DNA of 64,000 nucleotides from Cranoglanis bouderius (GCA_023630585.1 CM042541.1:17221501-17285500), one strand, 5' to 3'; shown: positions 47,340 to 59,880, numbered from the stretch's first letter. Made by a program: numbers and translations. Notes: a model not told the origin generated them from the sequence alone.

Positions 47340-50300
47340 CTAAGACGTGCAAAGAATGTCCAGCTGATCAGGGTTTAAGTACTTCACTACCTCTTTAATG
47401 CCATCTTCACACGTCCTGTTCCTACTGATGTCTTTCTCCTTGTCTTCTTCCTCTTTGAACTTTCTCCAAGCATCTGAGGGGAAAAATATACACACACTAT
47501 AATACTAATCAATGACAGAGGGTTGTGATGAAGCAAGTTACTGTTACCACCCTGTAGTTGATTATTTTTCAATAACAGCATGTCCTGAGGTGTTTTATTC
47601 CAATTACCTCAGTTTCTTATATAATTACAATTTATTAAATGTTCTGTTTATTAAAATACACATCATACTTTTCATCCATTTAAAGTTATAATTAATGTTT
47701 TATATATAAAGGAACAGCTTTACCACTGACTGTTACTAAGCTCTGACACGGGAGACTCTTTCCAAAAATGTCTCCTTAGAGAAAACTTCAAACAAATACA
47801 CGTTTTTTTTTTTTTTTTTTTTTAATTCACGTATGTGGAGCAACCGCCATACAAATCCATGTGTAAGTTGTTACTATCGAAACAACTTACAATAATAGAA
47901 CAAGAGCATTAATATAAATCTGTGGTTTGCCTGACAGATAAAGATAATCAACACTTTTTGACCAACCAGAATTGAAAATTTAATTGTTCTAACATTAAAC
48001 AATCTACACTGCCAAGTAAGACAAGGCTTTGTAGCAAGCTTGTTTCGTGAGACAATAACTATATAAATAGGAAATCACATTATGTCTTCACATTTTAAGC
48101 AAAAATGTTCAATTTCCTTTTGTATAATGCTGTGTCTGTGGTTACTGCCCTGACCTGCAGGTACCCCAAATGAGCCCCGTATGTTCCACTTTATTACACT
48201 TTTTTTGTACACATTCACTATGCACTTGTACATGCATCTGCATGTACTTAAATGATTCCCCTTGTAAACCATTTCTTATCTCTTATCTCTTAACTTTATC
48301 TGTAATTTCAAAGCACAACATTTGTCACACAATAATACACCTAATACAGCATTAACAAAATAACTTAATAAAGAAAAAAGGAGGAAAAAGATACAAAAAC
48401 TCACCCTCATCTAATGTGGTCAGTAGAATATAATTCTCTGGATGCTCTATAAGGTCCTTTTTTTGAACATCACCAGTTTCCATCAAATGAAGTACCCCTA
48501 GAGATATTAAAAATCGGTTACTTCCAACTTAGCTTCTAGTTATTACTGTAGTCTCTAATTTATTTAAAAGTTAACATAATTCGCATAACATAACATAACA
48601 TAATTTCAATGACTATTGAAATAATAGTTCAGTGAAAAATCAAATGTACACAATTACCCCCTCTAGTCAATTAGCCATGTAAGACATGTTTGGTGAATTC
48701 ATTTAGTTCTTTATTATTGCATTATACCTACACCGATAATGTAGCTAACCCGTAATAAGTCTATGACCTTGTTTACACTTGGACCTTTCATGTGTGTGTT
48801 TGTAATATCATGATTATATCAAAATGGAGACTATCCACAAGAAATAAAAGTGTAAATGCACCCAAGGTCTGAAATGTATTTCACGTTATAAATGTTCATA
48901 TGTAAATTTAAATGTCTATCCATGGTACATTTGACACTAAAAAGTAGGTGACCCTGTGAGTAGGTGATACACATTTTCCATTAATGTTGGTGCTCTTCCA
49001 AATGTTAGCAATATCAAAAACGGCAGGCAAAATTTTGATACTGTAACCATCTTATTAATAAAACAACTAAACATGAGGAACATAATGAGCACATTTGAGT
49101 ACCAACGTAATACAACAATCAGATTTCAGTGAATGGAGACCCATTTTAAAATTATACCAGAATACAGTGCAGATAGAAGAGGAAAGAAATGAGTAAACAA
49201 AAACTGGGTCTGTCTCAGCCAAAATCTTTTCTGTTTCTGTACATGTACAAATCTGCACATAATTGTTCATCACTCAGGTTCATAATGTCATTTTTGAACA
49301 AACAATATTGTAAAATAGCAGATAAATGTAAAAGTGTATTGGAATTATATTACCATCTTCATTGCTTAGAGGTTTTAGCTGAAATTGTGCATTTAATTTC
49401 TGGGAGGGGTGCCTAGGTGGTGGAATGATACCATACATTGTGCTAAGTTGTACATTATGGCTGACCCCATAACATTACAGCATTTGTTACAGTGTGCTGG
49501 TAGGAGTGGTAGGTGTTCATATTCTTTACCGTCTACTGTTTTCCATACTTGCACCTCAACCTCTGTGGCTCCTTGTCTCTCAATGGCGATTTTTCGCACC
49601 GTGTCTTCCTCTTGAGCAGCAGATGAAGATTCGACTTTATACACCAGAAGACTGTTATTGTCCTGTCCCAGATAACACTCTGTCCTATTGTTCTCAGTCT
49701 TACTCTCTGTCAGATATGGAAAAAAAATAATACAAAGAAATGTCAATATGTAAGACACCCAGGGACATATGCTGTAGAATATACCATAAAAGTGGCAGAT
49801 GGACAATAAATTGAAGGTGTGTTAAGCTACCTGGGCAAATTTTGCAGCATTTTCCTTCTATCTTCATGGGGAGTTTGCATGGGTACTGGTTGGGGCAGGT
49901 GAGGCGTTTGCACTCCTGAAGGCCATCTCTGCAGGTGCACAGGATGCACTCCAGAACTTTCCCCAGCACAGGGTGCCACACGTCACCATGGGAGTAGGTC
50001 TTCCCACTGTACATGCAAGCTTAGACAAACAACTGTAAGAAAGTATTGGCTCCAAAAATATTTTGACTGTAGTATGCTCTGATGTTTGTATTTTTCAAAA
50101 ATTGCACATTCACTCTTAAGTGTAATTGAAAAGAACCTAAACAGTGTTAGCTAACTTGATGTGGGTGTTTCTGGAGGGCACGTCCTTAAGGTTTGTACTT
50201 ACCAAAAACAGATTATTCCCTAATCTCACCTTGTCTTCAGTGGATAATCTAGCATGGATAATGGAGATTTGTACTTAAGAACTGTTACTGTAATCATAAA

Positions 50301-53300
50301 CCTCTGTCATGTGCTCATCCCAGGATGCTTATCTATAGTCTGCTCATACTGAATATCCATTCTCACTTAGTACTATTTGATTTTACAGTGTACAGTTGTA
50401 GATGTAAAACCCCAATTCCAAAAAAGTTGGGATGCTGTGTAAAATGTAAATAAACACAGAATGCAATGATTTGCAAATCTCACAAACCCATATGTTAATC
50501 ACAATAGAACATAGAAAACATAGCAAATGTTTAAACTGAGGAAATGTACCATTTTAAGGAAAAAATAAGGTAATTTTGAATTTGATGGCAGCAACACATC
50601 TCAAAAAAGTTGGGACAGGGCCATGTTTACCACTGTGTAGCATCCTCTCAGCTTTAAACAACAGTCTGTATACGTCTGGGAACTGAGGAGACCAGTTGCT
50701 GGAGTTCTGGGAGAGGAATGTTGTTCCATTCGTGTCTGATACAGGATTCTAGCTGCTCAACAGTCCTGGGTCTTCTTTGTCGTATTTTTCGTCTCATGAT
50801 GCGCCAAATGTTTTCAGTTGGTGAAAGGTCTGGACTGCAGGCAGGCCAGTTCAGCACCTGGACTCTTCTGCTACGAAGCCATGCTGTTGTAATATATCCA
50901 GATATGTTTTCTATGTTCTACTGTGAATAACATATGGGTTTATGAGATTTGCAAATGATTGCATTCTGTTTTTATTTACATTATTTACATTTTACACAAC
51001 TTTTTTTGGAATTGGGGTTGTATAATCTGGTGTCACCCAGAAAAAAAGATGTTCCTTTTCGGGGCTGATTTCTCAAAAGGTTTTTTCCTCATGTCATTTT
51101 GGAGTTTCTTTGGAGTTTCTTTGCCCCTGTCTTTTCTTGCTTGCTCATTAGGACCTAAATCTAAAATCTACTTCCAGATTTCCATAATGTTGCTATGTGA
51201 CTAATTAAATCGATTGATAAAAGCACTATGTAAGTAAAATTGAAGCCCATACAGTATATGAACTTAAACTCACAACCATCAAGCCTTTCTGAGTAAGCAA
51301 CTGGACCTCAAATATAGTTCAATCATAAGTTTAAGTTAAGAAATCATGTAATGTTAGCTAATGCTAACTACCTGGCTGAGAATCCACTGATGATGTCAAA
51401 GACACACCATCTGTGTTCCACAATCCTAGATTCTCCAGACCCTATTAACTAATTCAGCTAGAGATCTTGTGGAGCTCACCTCTCTGGTGTTTGCGCTGTA
51501 AGAGGATCTTCACTGTGGTATCAGCCGCTCCTTTAAGGTGCAGTGTTTGTAGGTTAAGGCCTCTCGGTGAGCCTCTAAGTGCGGCTGGTGTGACTCGTGT
51601 GGCCCGGTTCTTCACCTGCTCTCCTGTGCACTGATCCACAGAATGCCTCTTTGGTTTGAGGAGATAAAAGACAAGATGTTGGGTCTTTGTAAATGACTCG
51701 TAGCCAACTTCCACTTTCTATCTGAGTCTCCCCATCACAGGACAGGTCATTTCAACAAAACTGAATGTGCTTCAAAACATTTCTTTGAATTGAGTCCTGG
51801 ACAAATTAATTTGAACTTTTGTTCTCCCATCATACAGACTGAATATTTAAATCTTTATACCACTGCATAGCTTTATAATATTCTATTTTACTTATGGTTG
51901 TTCCTGCTTTCATTCTCATCCATCCATCCATCCATCCATCTCTTGTATTTAAAATTATTCAGGCTCACTCACTGCTGAAGGGTTCTTCAATCTTATCTGC
52001 AAAGGCCTGGTGTGGCTGCAGATTTTCATTACAGCCAAACTGGAGGCACACTTGATAGTTGACTGGAGACTAAGGTGAAGTGATTGAACAAGTGAAATCG
52101 GGTGTGGCTCCTGCTTGGTTGGAATGAAAGCCTCCAGCCACATCAGCTCTTTGTGGATCAGATTGAAGACCCTACTCTACAGTATGTATTTTGTCATGCA
52201 TGTATAGTGTTCAATTTCACTGGGAAATCATACAGCAGAGCAGTAGGCTATGCAGAGCTGATTAATAGCTATAAATCTATTATGTATAAGTAATGATGCA
52301 CTATTAGTAAATAACAAGAATACGTACTACTCCTCGGTTCAGTTGCTGTCCTCCATCGTCATATGAACTGTCAGGTGGACCCTCTGATCATGTCAGAGAA
52401 ACAAGAGTCACATTACCTCCTTAATTCTGCTTGAAAACTGCAAGTACTAATGTGCCAAATTTACAGAAAACCAATAAATAAGACACATCTACACCCATCC
52501 AATTCATTTCAAAACATAAAATGTGGTGTTTATAATTACCACCATTACATTCACCAAAATCATTGAATACAATTATACCACAGTGCTAGTGAATTCTTGA
52601 ACCTAACTGGTCAGAAGGTATTTGAATAATTGTTTACAGCAGCAGCTCTGACAATAGTGCCAGTAATTAAAATTATAGGTAATGTGCTCGTTCTAATACA
52701 TTATTGTTTCTATAGTAACAACTCATAATCTACATAATTTAAGCCTAATAATAAATTGATTTTTAAAAAATGTGTTGTTATTTAACAAAGAGAAACATTA
52801 TCCTTAATGTGGTGTAATGCTTCTGTAAAGAGAATTTTTTAATTTGTGGAAGGAATCTCCAGTTGTTACAGCTAGTACGTTTTACACCAGAGGACTTTTT
52901 TTTCGGTAACATGACAAGCTGTGTTTTTTGTCTTACTAACTTTAACTAGAGAGAAACAATAGAGGCTGGTGAGGGAACTACAGTTTATAGTTGCTATAAT
53001 GTAAGCAATGACAGGAACTAACTTGTCCTGTGAATGTTGCACAACTTTTAATGTAACTATAAATGGATAAAAAGTGTGATGTGTCACTCATTAATAAATT
53101 AAAATCATAAATTGTAATCATTGACATATTCCTGTTGTATAAGAGAAATAAAAGATTTTGGAACATGCTGTTATAGATAAATAATCACCTTTGGTGTTGT
53201 AATATTGACTCTGCTTTGCGTCAGACCACATCACACCACCCTGTCATGGATTTTTTTTCCTATAACAGCATGCCCCCAAGTGTTTCATTCCTTACATAGT

Positions 53301-54612
53301 TTACTATAATAAATGTAGCTTTTTTAAATATTACATATAAAATAAAGTCCTAAATGAACACAACGTAATCCTAATAATGATCACCTTTGCAAACAAAGCA
53401 GCATGTATCTGGAACAGAGATGGGTGAAGAGCATGTGATGGGTTGACAGGTTTTCAGTGCACAAAAAATATTTCCACCCTTGGAGACCAAGAAAGAACAG
53501 AGAGACAAGTGACAATGTAGACACGCTAAAATAAACTGATTTAATCCTCATTTTACCTCATTACATCGCGACCCTGTATGGTGGACACTCCACATACACT
53601 CACTGTACACTCACCTGTACACCTGCACATTCATGCAGTCATGTGGCAGCAGCACAATGCAAAAAAGTCATGCAGATACAGATTAAGAGCTTCAGTTAAT
53701 GTTCACATCAAACATCAGAATGGGGATAAAAATGTGATCTCTGTGACTTTAACCATGGCATGGTTGTTGGTGCCAGATTGGCTGGTTTGAGTATTTCAGA
53801 AACTGCTGATCTCCTGGGATTTTCACACACAACAGTTGAAGATTAGAAGTCTGTGCCCATTATAGCCTCAGATTTCTGTTCTTGGCTGACAGGAGTGGAA
53901 CCTGATGTGGTCTTCAGCTGTTTCAGCCCATCCTGCTCATTTTTTCTTGTGTTCTGAGATGCATTTCTGCTCACCATGGTTATAAAGAGTGCTTATTTAA
54001 GTTAGTATAGACTTCCTGTCAGCTCAGACCAGTCTGGCCATTCTCCTCTGATCTCTCTCATCACCAATTTGTTTCAGCCTGCAGACCCTGCGCTCACAGG
54101 ATAATTTTTTGTTTTGTTTTAACCATTCGGTGTAAACTCCAGAGACCGCTGCGTGTGAAAATCCCAGGAGATCAGCAGTTTCTGAAATACTCAAACCAGC
54201 CCATCTGGCACCAACAACCATGCCATGGTTAAATTCACTGAGATCACATTTTAATATTTTGAATATTAATTGAAACTCTTGACCTGTATCTGCATGATTT
54301 TATGCATTGTGCTGCTGCCACATGATTGGCTGAATGAATAACTGCATAAATGAGCAGGTGTACAGGTGTTCCTATTAAAGTGGAGAGTGTAAATGTATTT
54401 TTAAAAAGCACGTATTTTTTGATATGGTGAATTTTTCTGTAAGGAGACTTTTGTTTAACATTTATGGTAGTAGCCTACTGTGCTTGTGATTTGTAACAGT
54501 CAGATTATATGGCTGTAATTGTAAGTTTTCCCCCACAGGAAAGTCTTTATGACAACTTTGCACTTTGCAGTTTCTCAGTAATATGATATATTTTTTTATA
54601 TCTTATTAACTT

Positions 54613-54681
<69 letters not shown>

Positions 54682-56407
54682 CTGCTGAGGGAATGACTGT
54701 TTATAGCTGTTAAAACAAAACTGATTACAGAAACAATCTTGTTTTGTGGATATTTCACAACATTAAATTTAACACAAAAAAATATGAAATATGAAATATT
54801 ATTCTTTAATGAATAAAAAAATCAATTTGCTGTGATATGAGAAGAACAAAACACATTGGGAGGTGCCGTTATAGACAAAATATTCAATATCAGGGTAGTC
54901 AGAGTAATTTTGCTTCGCGTCGTACCAGCCCCATCACTGATTATTTTCCCATAACAGCACGAAATGTTTTGTTCTTCACATATTGCGTGAAAAAAACTTT
55001 ACAAAATAAAAAATAACACAACAGGTATCCCCTAGAATTCTTTTTGACCAAAGTACCAGACAGAATCTTATATTAAAGAGGTCATTGCATGCTTGTAATT
55101 GTAAATGACAGTACTGCAGATGGGTCACAACTTTTATGTTTTAATGTAAAAATCAGTCTGTTTTTTAATATACAAAAGCAAAGGCAAGGTTGTGTTCTAC
55201 ATACAGTCAGGTCCGTAAGTATTTGGACAGTGACACAATTTTCAGAATTTTGCCTCTGTACAGTTCTTTACAGTTTCTGCTATCTCTCTGATAGGTCAGT
55301 TTTCTTTTTTCAGCCTAAAAATCACCTCCTTCACACCTCTTTGGACCGCATATTGAGAGTTCCCATGAACAGCTACCAAATGCAAATTCAACACTTGGAA
55401 TCAACTCCAGACATTTTAGCTCCTTATTTTGTCACGAAATAATGAGGAATCAGGCCACATCTGGCCATGAAAGTGCTTATCAGTCAATTGTCCAATTACT
55501 TTTGAGCCTGTGAAAATGGAGGTACTCTGCAAAAAAATTGCTGTAATTCCTAAACGGTTAATCCAATATTTTTGCTAAACCCATAGAATTAAACCTGAAA
55601 GTCTTCACTTCAATCACATATTGGTTGCTTCGTTTCAAATCCGCTGTGGTGGTATATAGAGGCAAAATTACAAAAATTGTGTCACTGTCCAAATACTTAT
55701 CGACCTGACTGTACATAAAAGGAATGTAGGGGGAAAGCATTGTAAAACATGCAATCACTCACGGAGCATGTGCACATAACACACTGGTTGGACTGTCGGG
55801 ATGGGAACAGATCGTGATTAGTGAAGGTCTCGCCCATTTGGTATGTGGTTCCATTGTAGCGACAGGTTTTAACGGGAGCCCTCAAACCTGCAGGGGGCCT
55901 CTGTTCATCTGTGCCAGAATACACCAGTACACACAATATTGATAGAAAATAGAAACATTTAAAAAATATATATATGTGAAGAACAACCTATCTACCGATC
56001 CCTCTATCAATCAATCAATCTATCTATCTATCGATCTATCTATCTATCTATCTATCTATTCATCCATCCATCTATTGGTAAACTATCTATAAACAGACAG
56101 GCAGAAAATCAGATTATTAATAAAAGTGAAGAAGCCTGCCTGATAATCAGTTCAGAATTTCAGCATTTGAACACACAGTGCTAAACTCAAAGCATTCCAT
56201 GCATTATAATAATGTGAGTGTAACTCACTACTGAGATACAAACCATAAAATGCCAGCTGAGACGAGGCATCACATAAAACTAACCATGCCACATGAATAA
56301 CATTAAAGGCATTCAAACAACTCCTATAAAGAACCTAATGGTGTCTGTGTTGCACACGACAAGTCTCACTGCTCATCTAAGCAGCACTGCTGACAACAGT
56401 CTATCAT

Positions 56408-56447
<40 letters not shown>

Positions 56448-56962
56448 TAGACAGACAGATATTACTGAGCAGTATGGCACAAGTTATGGAGTCATCTTCA
56501 CTTTTGTTACTAATCTAATTACACATTGTCTCTTGTAAAGTATTTTATATTAAAAGTTTGTTTCACACATCTATATAGATAAACAGATATCTACCTTTCT
56601 TTCTGTCTGTCTATAGATTACCATTAGATGGACGGATGGACGGACAGACAGACAGACAGACAGAGTACTGTGCAAAAGTTTTAGGCTCATGCAAAGAAAT
56701 GCTGTAAAGATTTATTGTTTTATTGAGCATCTTGCAGAACCAAAATCTGATTTTTATACATTGTCTCACATATTTTATTTGTCTGTCTGTCTATCTACCT
56801 ATATGTCTGTTGATAAATAGTTAAGCAGTTAATGGATGGATAGCTAGATAGATAGACATATGACAGACACACAGACAGACAAACAGACAGACCGACAGAA
56901 ACTGATGAGCAGTGCATCAGAAGTTATGGAGTCATCTTCACTTTTATTACTAATCTTACTAA

Positions 56963-57037
<75 letters not shown>

Positions 57038-57786
57038 CTGCACAGCGTGGGCAGCACTGCTGTGAGTCGGTCACTGGATTGTCACAGCGCAGAGTCGGGC
57101 ATTTGATGGGGTTACATTTCACATGGCCGGACTTGGAAGGGTCAGAGATGCATAAGAGTTAGACAGAAAGAGTATTGAGAATTGAGACCCCACCCACACA
57201 CACACACACTGTATATAAATTTCAAAACTATTCACTGTAGCTAATTGTAAGTACAGTACATACTTCAGTGCAAGCACAGCGCATGCAGAACATGAACCCA
57301 AACGGCTCTAGATAAGGATGCCAGCTGTCTCCTGGGCTGTAGGTCTTCTCCTTAAATGTGCAATACACTACACATATGAGACAGAAAATAAGCTCAGATA
57401 TAACACTGAAACTTACCACCGAGGCTTCATCACTGAGGATCACAGCCTACCCGTCAACTGATGATTTTTATAACAATTACCATAATAAAAAAAAAAAAGT
57501 GCGCCTTTCATGATAAGTGAATCCGAGTCAGAGCAGGTGACAAAAAAAGAGCTTTATAAAGTCGCCAGGAATATTTCCGACATAAATACAGTGAATCAAA
57601 GACGGTCTGAAATTTAACACCAGCTCTGATGTTATACAAGCAGCCCACAGAGAGTAACATCTTAACATTCTCCCTAATGTAGTCAATCGTCTGACACTTA
57701 CTTTTTCGGCTTTGTGCTGCTTCTGTCTCACACCACACAAACCAGCGCATAGCGGCTAAAATAAAAACCTGCTTCAGGTATGGCAT
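47340..57786 (-). CDS. chrdl2: Chordin-like 2 (secreted BMP antagonist), 11 exons, complete
   Basis: Minus-strand exons: 57786-57702, 57367-57264, 57131-57038, 55908-55763, 53478-53385, 52383-52331, 51648-51480, 50019-49831, 49706-49530, 48497-48405 and 47473-47340. All have GT-AG borders and consistent phases, giving 445 codons plus stop. Exon 1 encodes a signal peptide (MPYLKQVFILAAM). Three cysteine-rich VWFC domains follow: CR1 in exons 2-3 (YCTFKEKTYSPGDSWHPYL, CCPRC), CR2 in exons 4-5 (CRYNGTTYQMGETF, CCFVC) and CR3 in exon 8 (GKTYSHGDVWHPVL, KCCKICP). A linker (ADTTVKILLQRKHQR) precedes CR3, and the acidic C-terminal part ends DQLDILCTS. Chordin-like proteins bind BMP-type ligands extracellularly through VWFC domains. 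CHRDL2 rather than CHRDL1 is chosen because it adjoins pold3, as in other vertebrates. An in-frame ATG at codon 13 is an alternative start. Confidence 0.93.
47505..48005 (+). repeat. Recurrent hairpin repeat, copy 8 (chrdl2 intron 10)
   Basis: The hairpin ends acagcatgtcctgaggtgtt at 47596. The body follows (ctgacacgggagactctttc, tatgtggagcaaccgccata), with the outer end gaccaaccagaattgaaaat near 47960. Confidence 0.78.
50405..51023. mobile_element. Inverted-repeat element with an internal Tc1-like transposase piece
   Basis: Long arms of about 115 bp are inverted copies: accccaattccaaaaaagtt and gcaatgatttgcaaatctca on the left pair with the right end at 50890-51022, which finishes ggaattggggttgta. 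The centre (50654-50860, minus strand) encodes SPDLSPTENIWRIMRRKIRQ and then a C-terminal transposase-like tail. It sits in chrdl2 intron 7. There is no complete transposase. Confidence 0.85.
51917..51940. repeat. (CATC)n microsatellite
   Basis: About six CATC/CCAT units in chrdl2 intron 6. Confidence 0.85.
52560..53300 (-). repeat. Recurrent hairpin repeat, copy 9, longest (chrdl2 intron 5)
   Basis: This inverted copy runs from ataccacagtgctagtgaat near 52577 through the complete body to the hairpin at 53140-53290, ending gcatgcccccaagtgtttca. At about 740 bp it is the best template for the family's full length. Confidence 0.8.
53578..54390. mobile_element. Palindromic Tc1-like derivative (chrdl2 intron 4)
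   Basis: The left arm (53595-53840) and right arm (54130-54390) are inverted copies of about 230 bp: accatggcatggttgttggt on the left and accaacaaccatgccatggt on the right; ctcctgggattttcacacac recurs inverted as well. On the minus strand the right arm encodes a Tc1-like HTH (WAGLSISETADLLGFSHAAV, frame 54024-54221). The left arm is therefore a second, inverted copy of the same transposase N-terminus. A plus-orientation relative lies at 58060-58500. Confidence 0.82.
54425..54980 (-). repeat. Recurrent hairpin repeat, copy 10 (chrdl2 intron 4)
   Basis: The inverted body (gtaaggagacttttgtttaa, ctgctgagggaatgactgtt) leads to the hairpin at 54835-54980 (gaagaacaaaacacattggg and its inverse). Confidence 0.72.
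54616..54679. repeat. (AG)32 microsatellite
   Basis: An uninterrupted AG run lies inside hairpin-repeat copy 10. Confidence 0.97.
55202..55713. mobile_element. Tc1/mariner-type MITE (chrdl2 intron 4)
   Basis: Inverted ends tacagtcaggtccgtaagta and tacttatcgacctgactgta extend to about 40 bp (ttggacagtgacacaatttt and inverse). The 510-bp element begins and ends with TA and has no transposase frame. It lies 50 bp from chrdl2 exon 4. Confidence 0.92.
55998..56060. repeat. (ATCT)n microsatellite
   Basis: A tract of ATCT/ATCA/CATC units in chrdl2 intron 3. Confidence 0.9.
56405..56460. repeat. (GATA)n(GACA)n compound microsatellite
   Basis: Four GATA units are followed by six or seven GACA units with interruptions. 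Further GACA tracts occur at 56636-56663 and 56850-56900, so chrdl2 intron 3 contains a cluster. Confidence 0.92.
56666..56745 (+). mobile_element. MITE end fragment
   Basis: gtactgtgcaaaagttttag, gcaaagaaatgctgtaaaga and ttattgagcatcttgca match the left end and an internal part of the 42849 MITE; the rest is absent. Confidence 0.7.
56967..57034. repeat. (TG)34 microsatellite abutting a splice donor
   Basis: This is a perfect TG tract. On the minus strand it is an AC tract that begins at the third intronic base after chrdl2 exon 3 (donor GTACACAC...). Confidence 0.97.
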
Positions 57787-58059
57787 TCTTCTCTTCCTAA
57801 TGTCAACTAACTCCAGTGAACAGATAGCCTTAACTTTTTCCTCTTCACTTAGTAACTGCGACAGCAGCGACTACCGGAGAGACTACTGCAGTCGGAAAAT
57901 GCTCACGGGGTTTATAGAAAAGCGCCTCCTACAGGAAAACAGGCTATTTTACACAAGTACCGCGGGTAAAACTACACATAAAACATTTTTAAGGACTATT
58001 TTTCATTTCTCTTGAGGCCTGTACAATAATAAATCAAACGAAAAGGCAATCAGTTGAAA

Positions 58060-58500
58060 TCACATCACACCACAGACATCAGCATGATGAAAAATGTGAT
58101 CTCAGTGACTGTGGCATGGTAAGTGGTGCCAGGCAAGCTGTTTCAGAAACTGCACAACTTCTTGTATTTTCATGCATGGCAGTCTCTAGGGTTTATACAG
58201 AATGGGGGAAAAAAACACTCAGTGAGCAGCTGTTCTGTGGGTGGAAGCACCCTTTTTAATGAGAGAGGTCAGATTAGAATGGCCAGACTGGTTTAAGGTG
58301 ACAGGAAGGCTATGGTAATGCAAATAACAACTTTTTACAACCATGTTGAGCAGAAAAGCATCTCAGAATGTTTTTTCTGAACCTTGAGGTGGACGGGCTA
58401 CAACAACAATGGGTTCCACTCCTGGATTCTAAGAACAGGAATCTGAAGTTACAATAGGCATGGGCTCACCTGTAGACAGTTGAACCCTTTCATGCATAAC
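58060..58500 (+). mobile_element. Tc1-like remnant, family of 53578-54390
   Basis: gtgatctcagtgactgtggc, tttcagaaactgcacaactt, tggccagactggtttaaggt and gagcagaaaagcatctcaga follow the order of the palindromic element, but in sense orientation with no inverted copy. Coding capacity is lost. Confidence 0.7.
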
Positions 58501-58504
58501 GTCC

Positions 58505-59230
58505 ATGTAAAGGAGTTTTGAGGAAAATATAAAATGTTAATCAGCTCCACATCACTTAAGAACATCATTATCCTCATATCTGTAGCTCTCTAAACTATTC
58601 ACCTTTCTCAGTGCAGAATGTTTCTGGTATATGTTTATCTATATCTTTATATCTATATCTTTGTGCACAAAATCCCAAATTAAATGAATATCTTTGTACC
58701 AGACTCCAATGAAAGTAAAATAAAACAAAAATGAGCCCTAAAGAGATGTCCTATTTTGGTCTATATTAAGTTCAAAATCGTATACTTTATATGGCAACAA
58801 GTCATCTTTTCTGTGTCCTCAAAAGAAAACCCTAGCCGAAATTTAGACATCTTTATTTTTTTTTATGTCTTTGAATATCTTTGTGCTCACTGAGCCCTTG
58901 ATTAAGCTGGAGACAGATCAAGTCATAACAACACTTCTCCTTGATGGAACAAACATTAGCTAACAGAGGTTATACACTTAACACTCAAAACACAAGAAGT
59001 CATGTTTTTTTTTTTCATGTCAGAATAGGCGCCATGCCCATAAATGTACTCCAGTGATTAGAATAGAGATTAAAGAGCTTTGTTGAAAAGTTTTGATGAA
59101 CAGAGCAGAACAAATAATTGTAGATAAAAGAATAGATCATTTCTCCATTACAGTGGGCTTCAGAACAGAAGTGGCAGCGTCGTGTTGAATTTTCTTAAGC
59201 CACAGATGGAAATGTAACTGCGAGAACCAC
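58505..59230. other. Intergenic spacer between chrdl2 and the next minus-strand gene
   Basis: No recognised feature. Confidence 0.45.
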
Positions 59231-59234
59231 CAAT

Positions 59235-59742
59235 AAGTAAAGAATAAAATACTTGGGGGCATACTGTTATAGAAAAACAATCAATGACAAGTTGGTGTGA
59301 TTATTGTATAGTTGATTATTTTCCTATGACAGTACATCCAGAAGTGTATACCACAGTAATTTTGCCAGCTATTAGCTATTTAGTAGCTATTTTATTTCTT
59401 TCATTTTAGAATGAGATATCATACATTTTATCCATTTATAGTTACATTTGGTGTTGTGGAACATAACTGTTATGAAGTACTGACACGAGAGACCACTCCA
59501 CAGTATCAACAATTACACACATTTTTAGATTTGTTTATGTGGAGCATCTGCCATACAAGTCCATGTGTAGTTATTACTATAGACAAGAAAATGTATTAGA
59601 ATGAGCACATTAAAAGAAAATAATTTGCCTTGCATCTGTCAGTACTGTCAGAGCTGCTGTTACAGAAAATTAATCAACACCATTTAATACCAAGGTGTAT
59701 CTATTAGAATCAAGATTTCAACAGCACTGTGGTATAAATAAA
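59235..59742 (+). repeat. Recurrent hairpin repeat, copy 11
   Basis: The hairpin (59240-59350) is followed by a shortened body (ccatttatagttacatttgg, atgtggagcatctgccatac) and the outer end caacagcactgtggtata near 59738. An A run follows at once (59746-59766) and a 40-base A run at 59800-59839. Confidence 0.78.
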
Positions 59743-59795
59743 TTTGAAAAAAAAAAAAAAAAAAAGTTGTTGGACCAACAAAATAACCATAAAAG

Positions 59796-59841
<46 letters not shown>

Positions 59842-59880
59842 ACCAAATGGTTTTACCAATCCCTGATATTAAGGTTTTAA

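Noticed and set aside
49393..49806. A long minus-strand frame read as a separate 137-residue protein
   Set aside because: It is chrdl2 exon 9 plus intron read-through; splice sites at 49706 and 49530 bound the coding part.
51955..52143. A 62-codon minus-strand frame inside chrdl2 as an extra exon
   Set aside because: Exons 6 and 7 join in phase without it, and the residues do not resemble the linker of chordin-like proteins.
55990..57036. Array of short repeats as a possible CRISPR array
   Set aside because: These are tetranucleotide and dinucleotide microsatellites without spacers, in a vertebrate intron.
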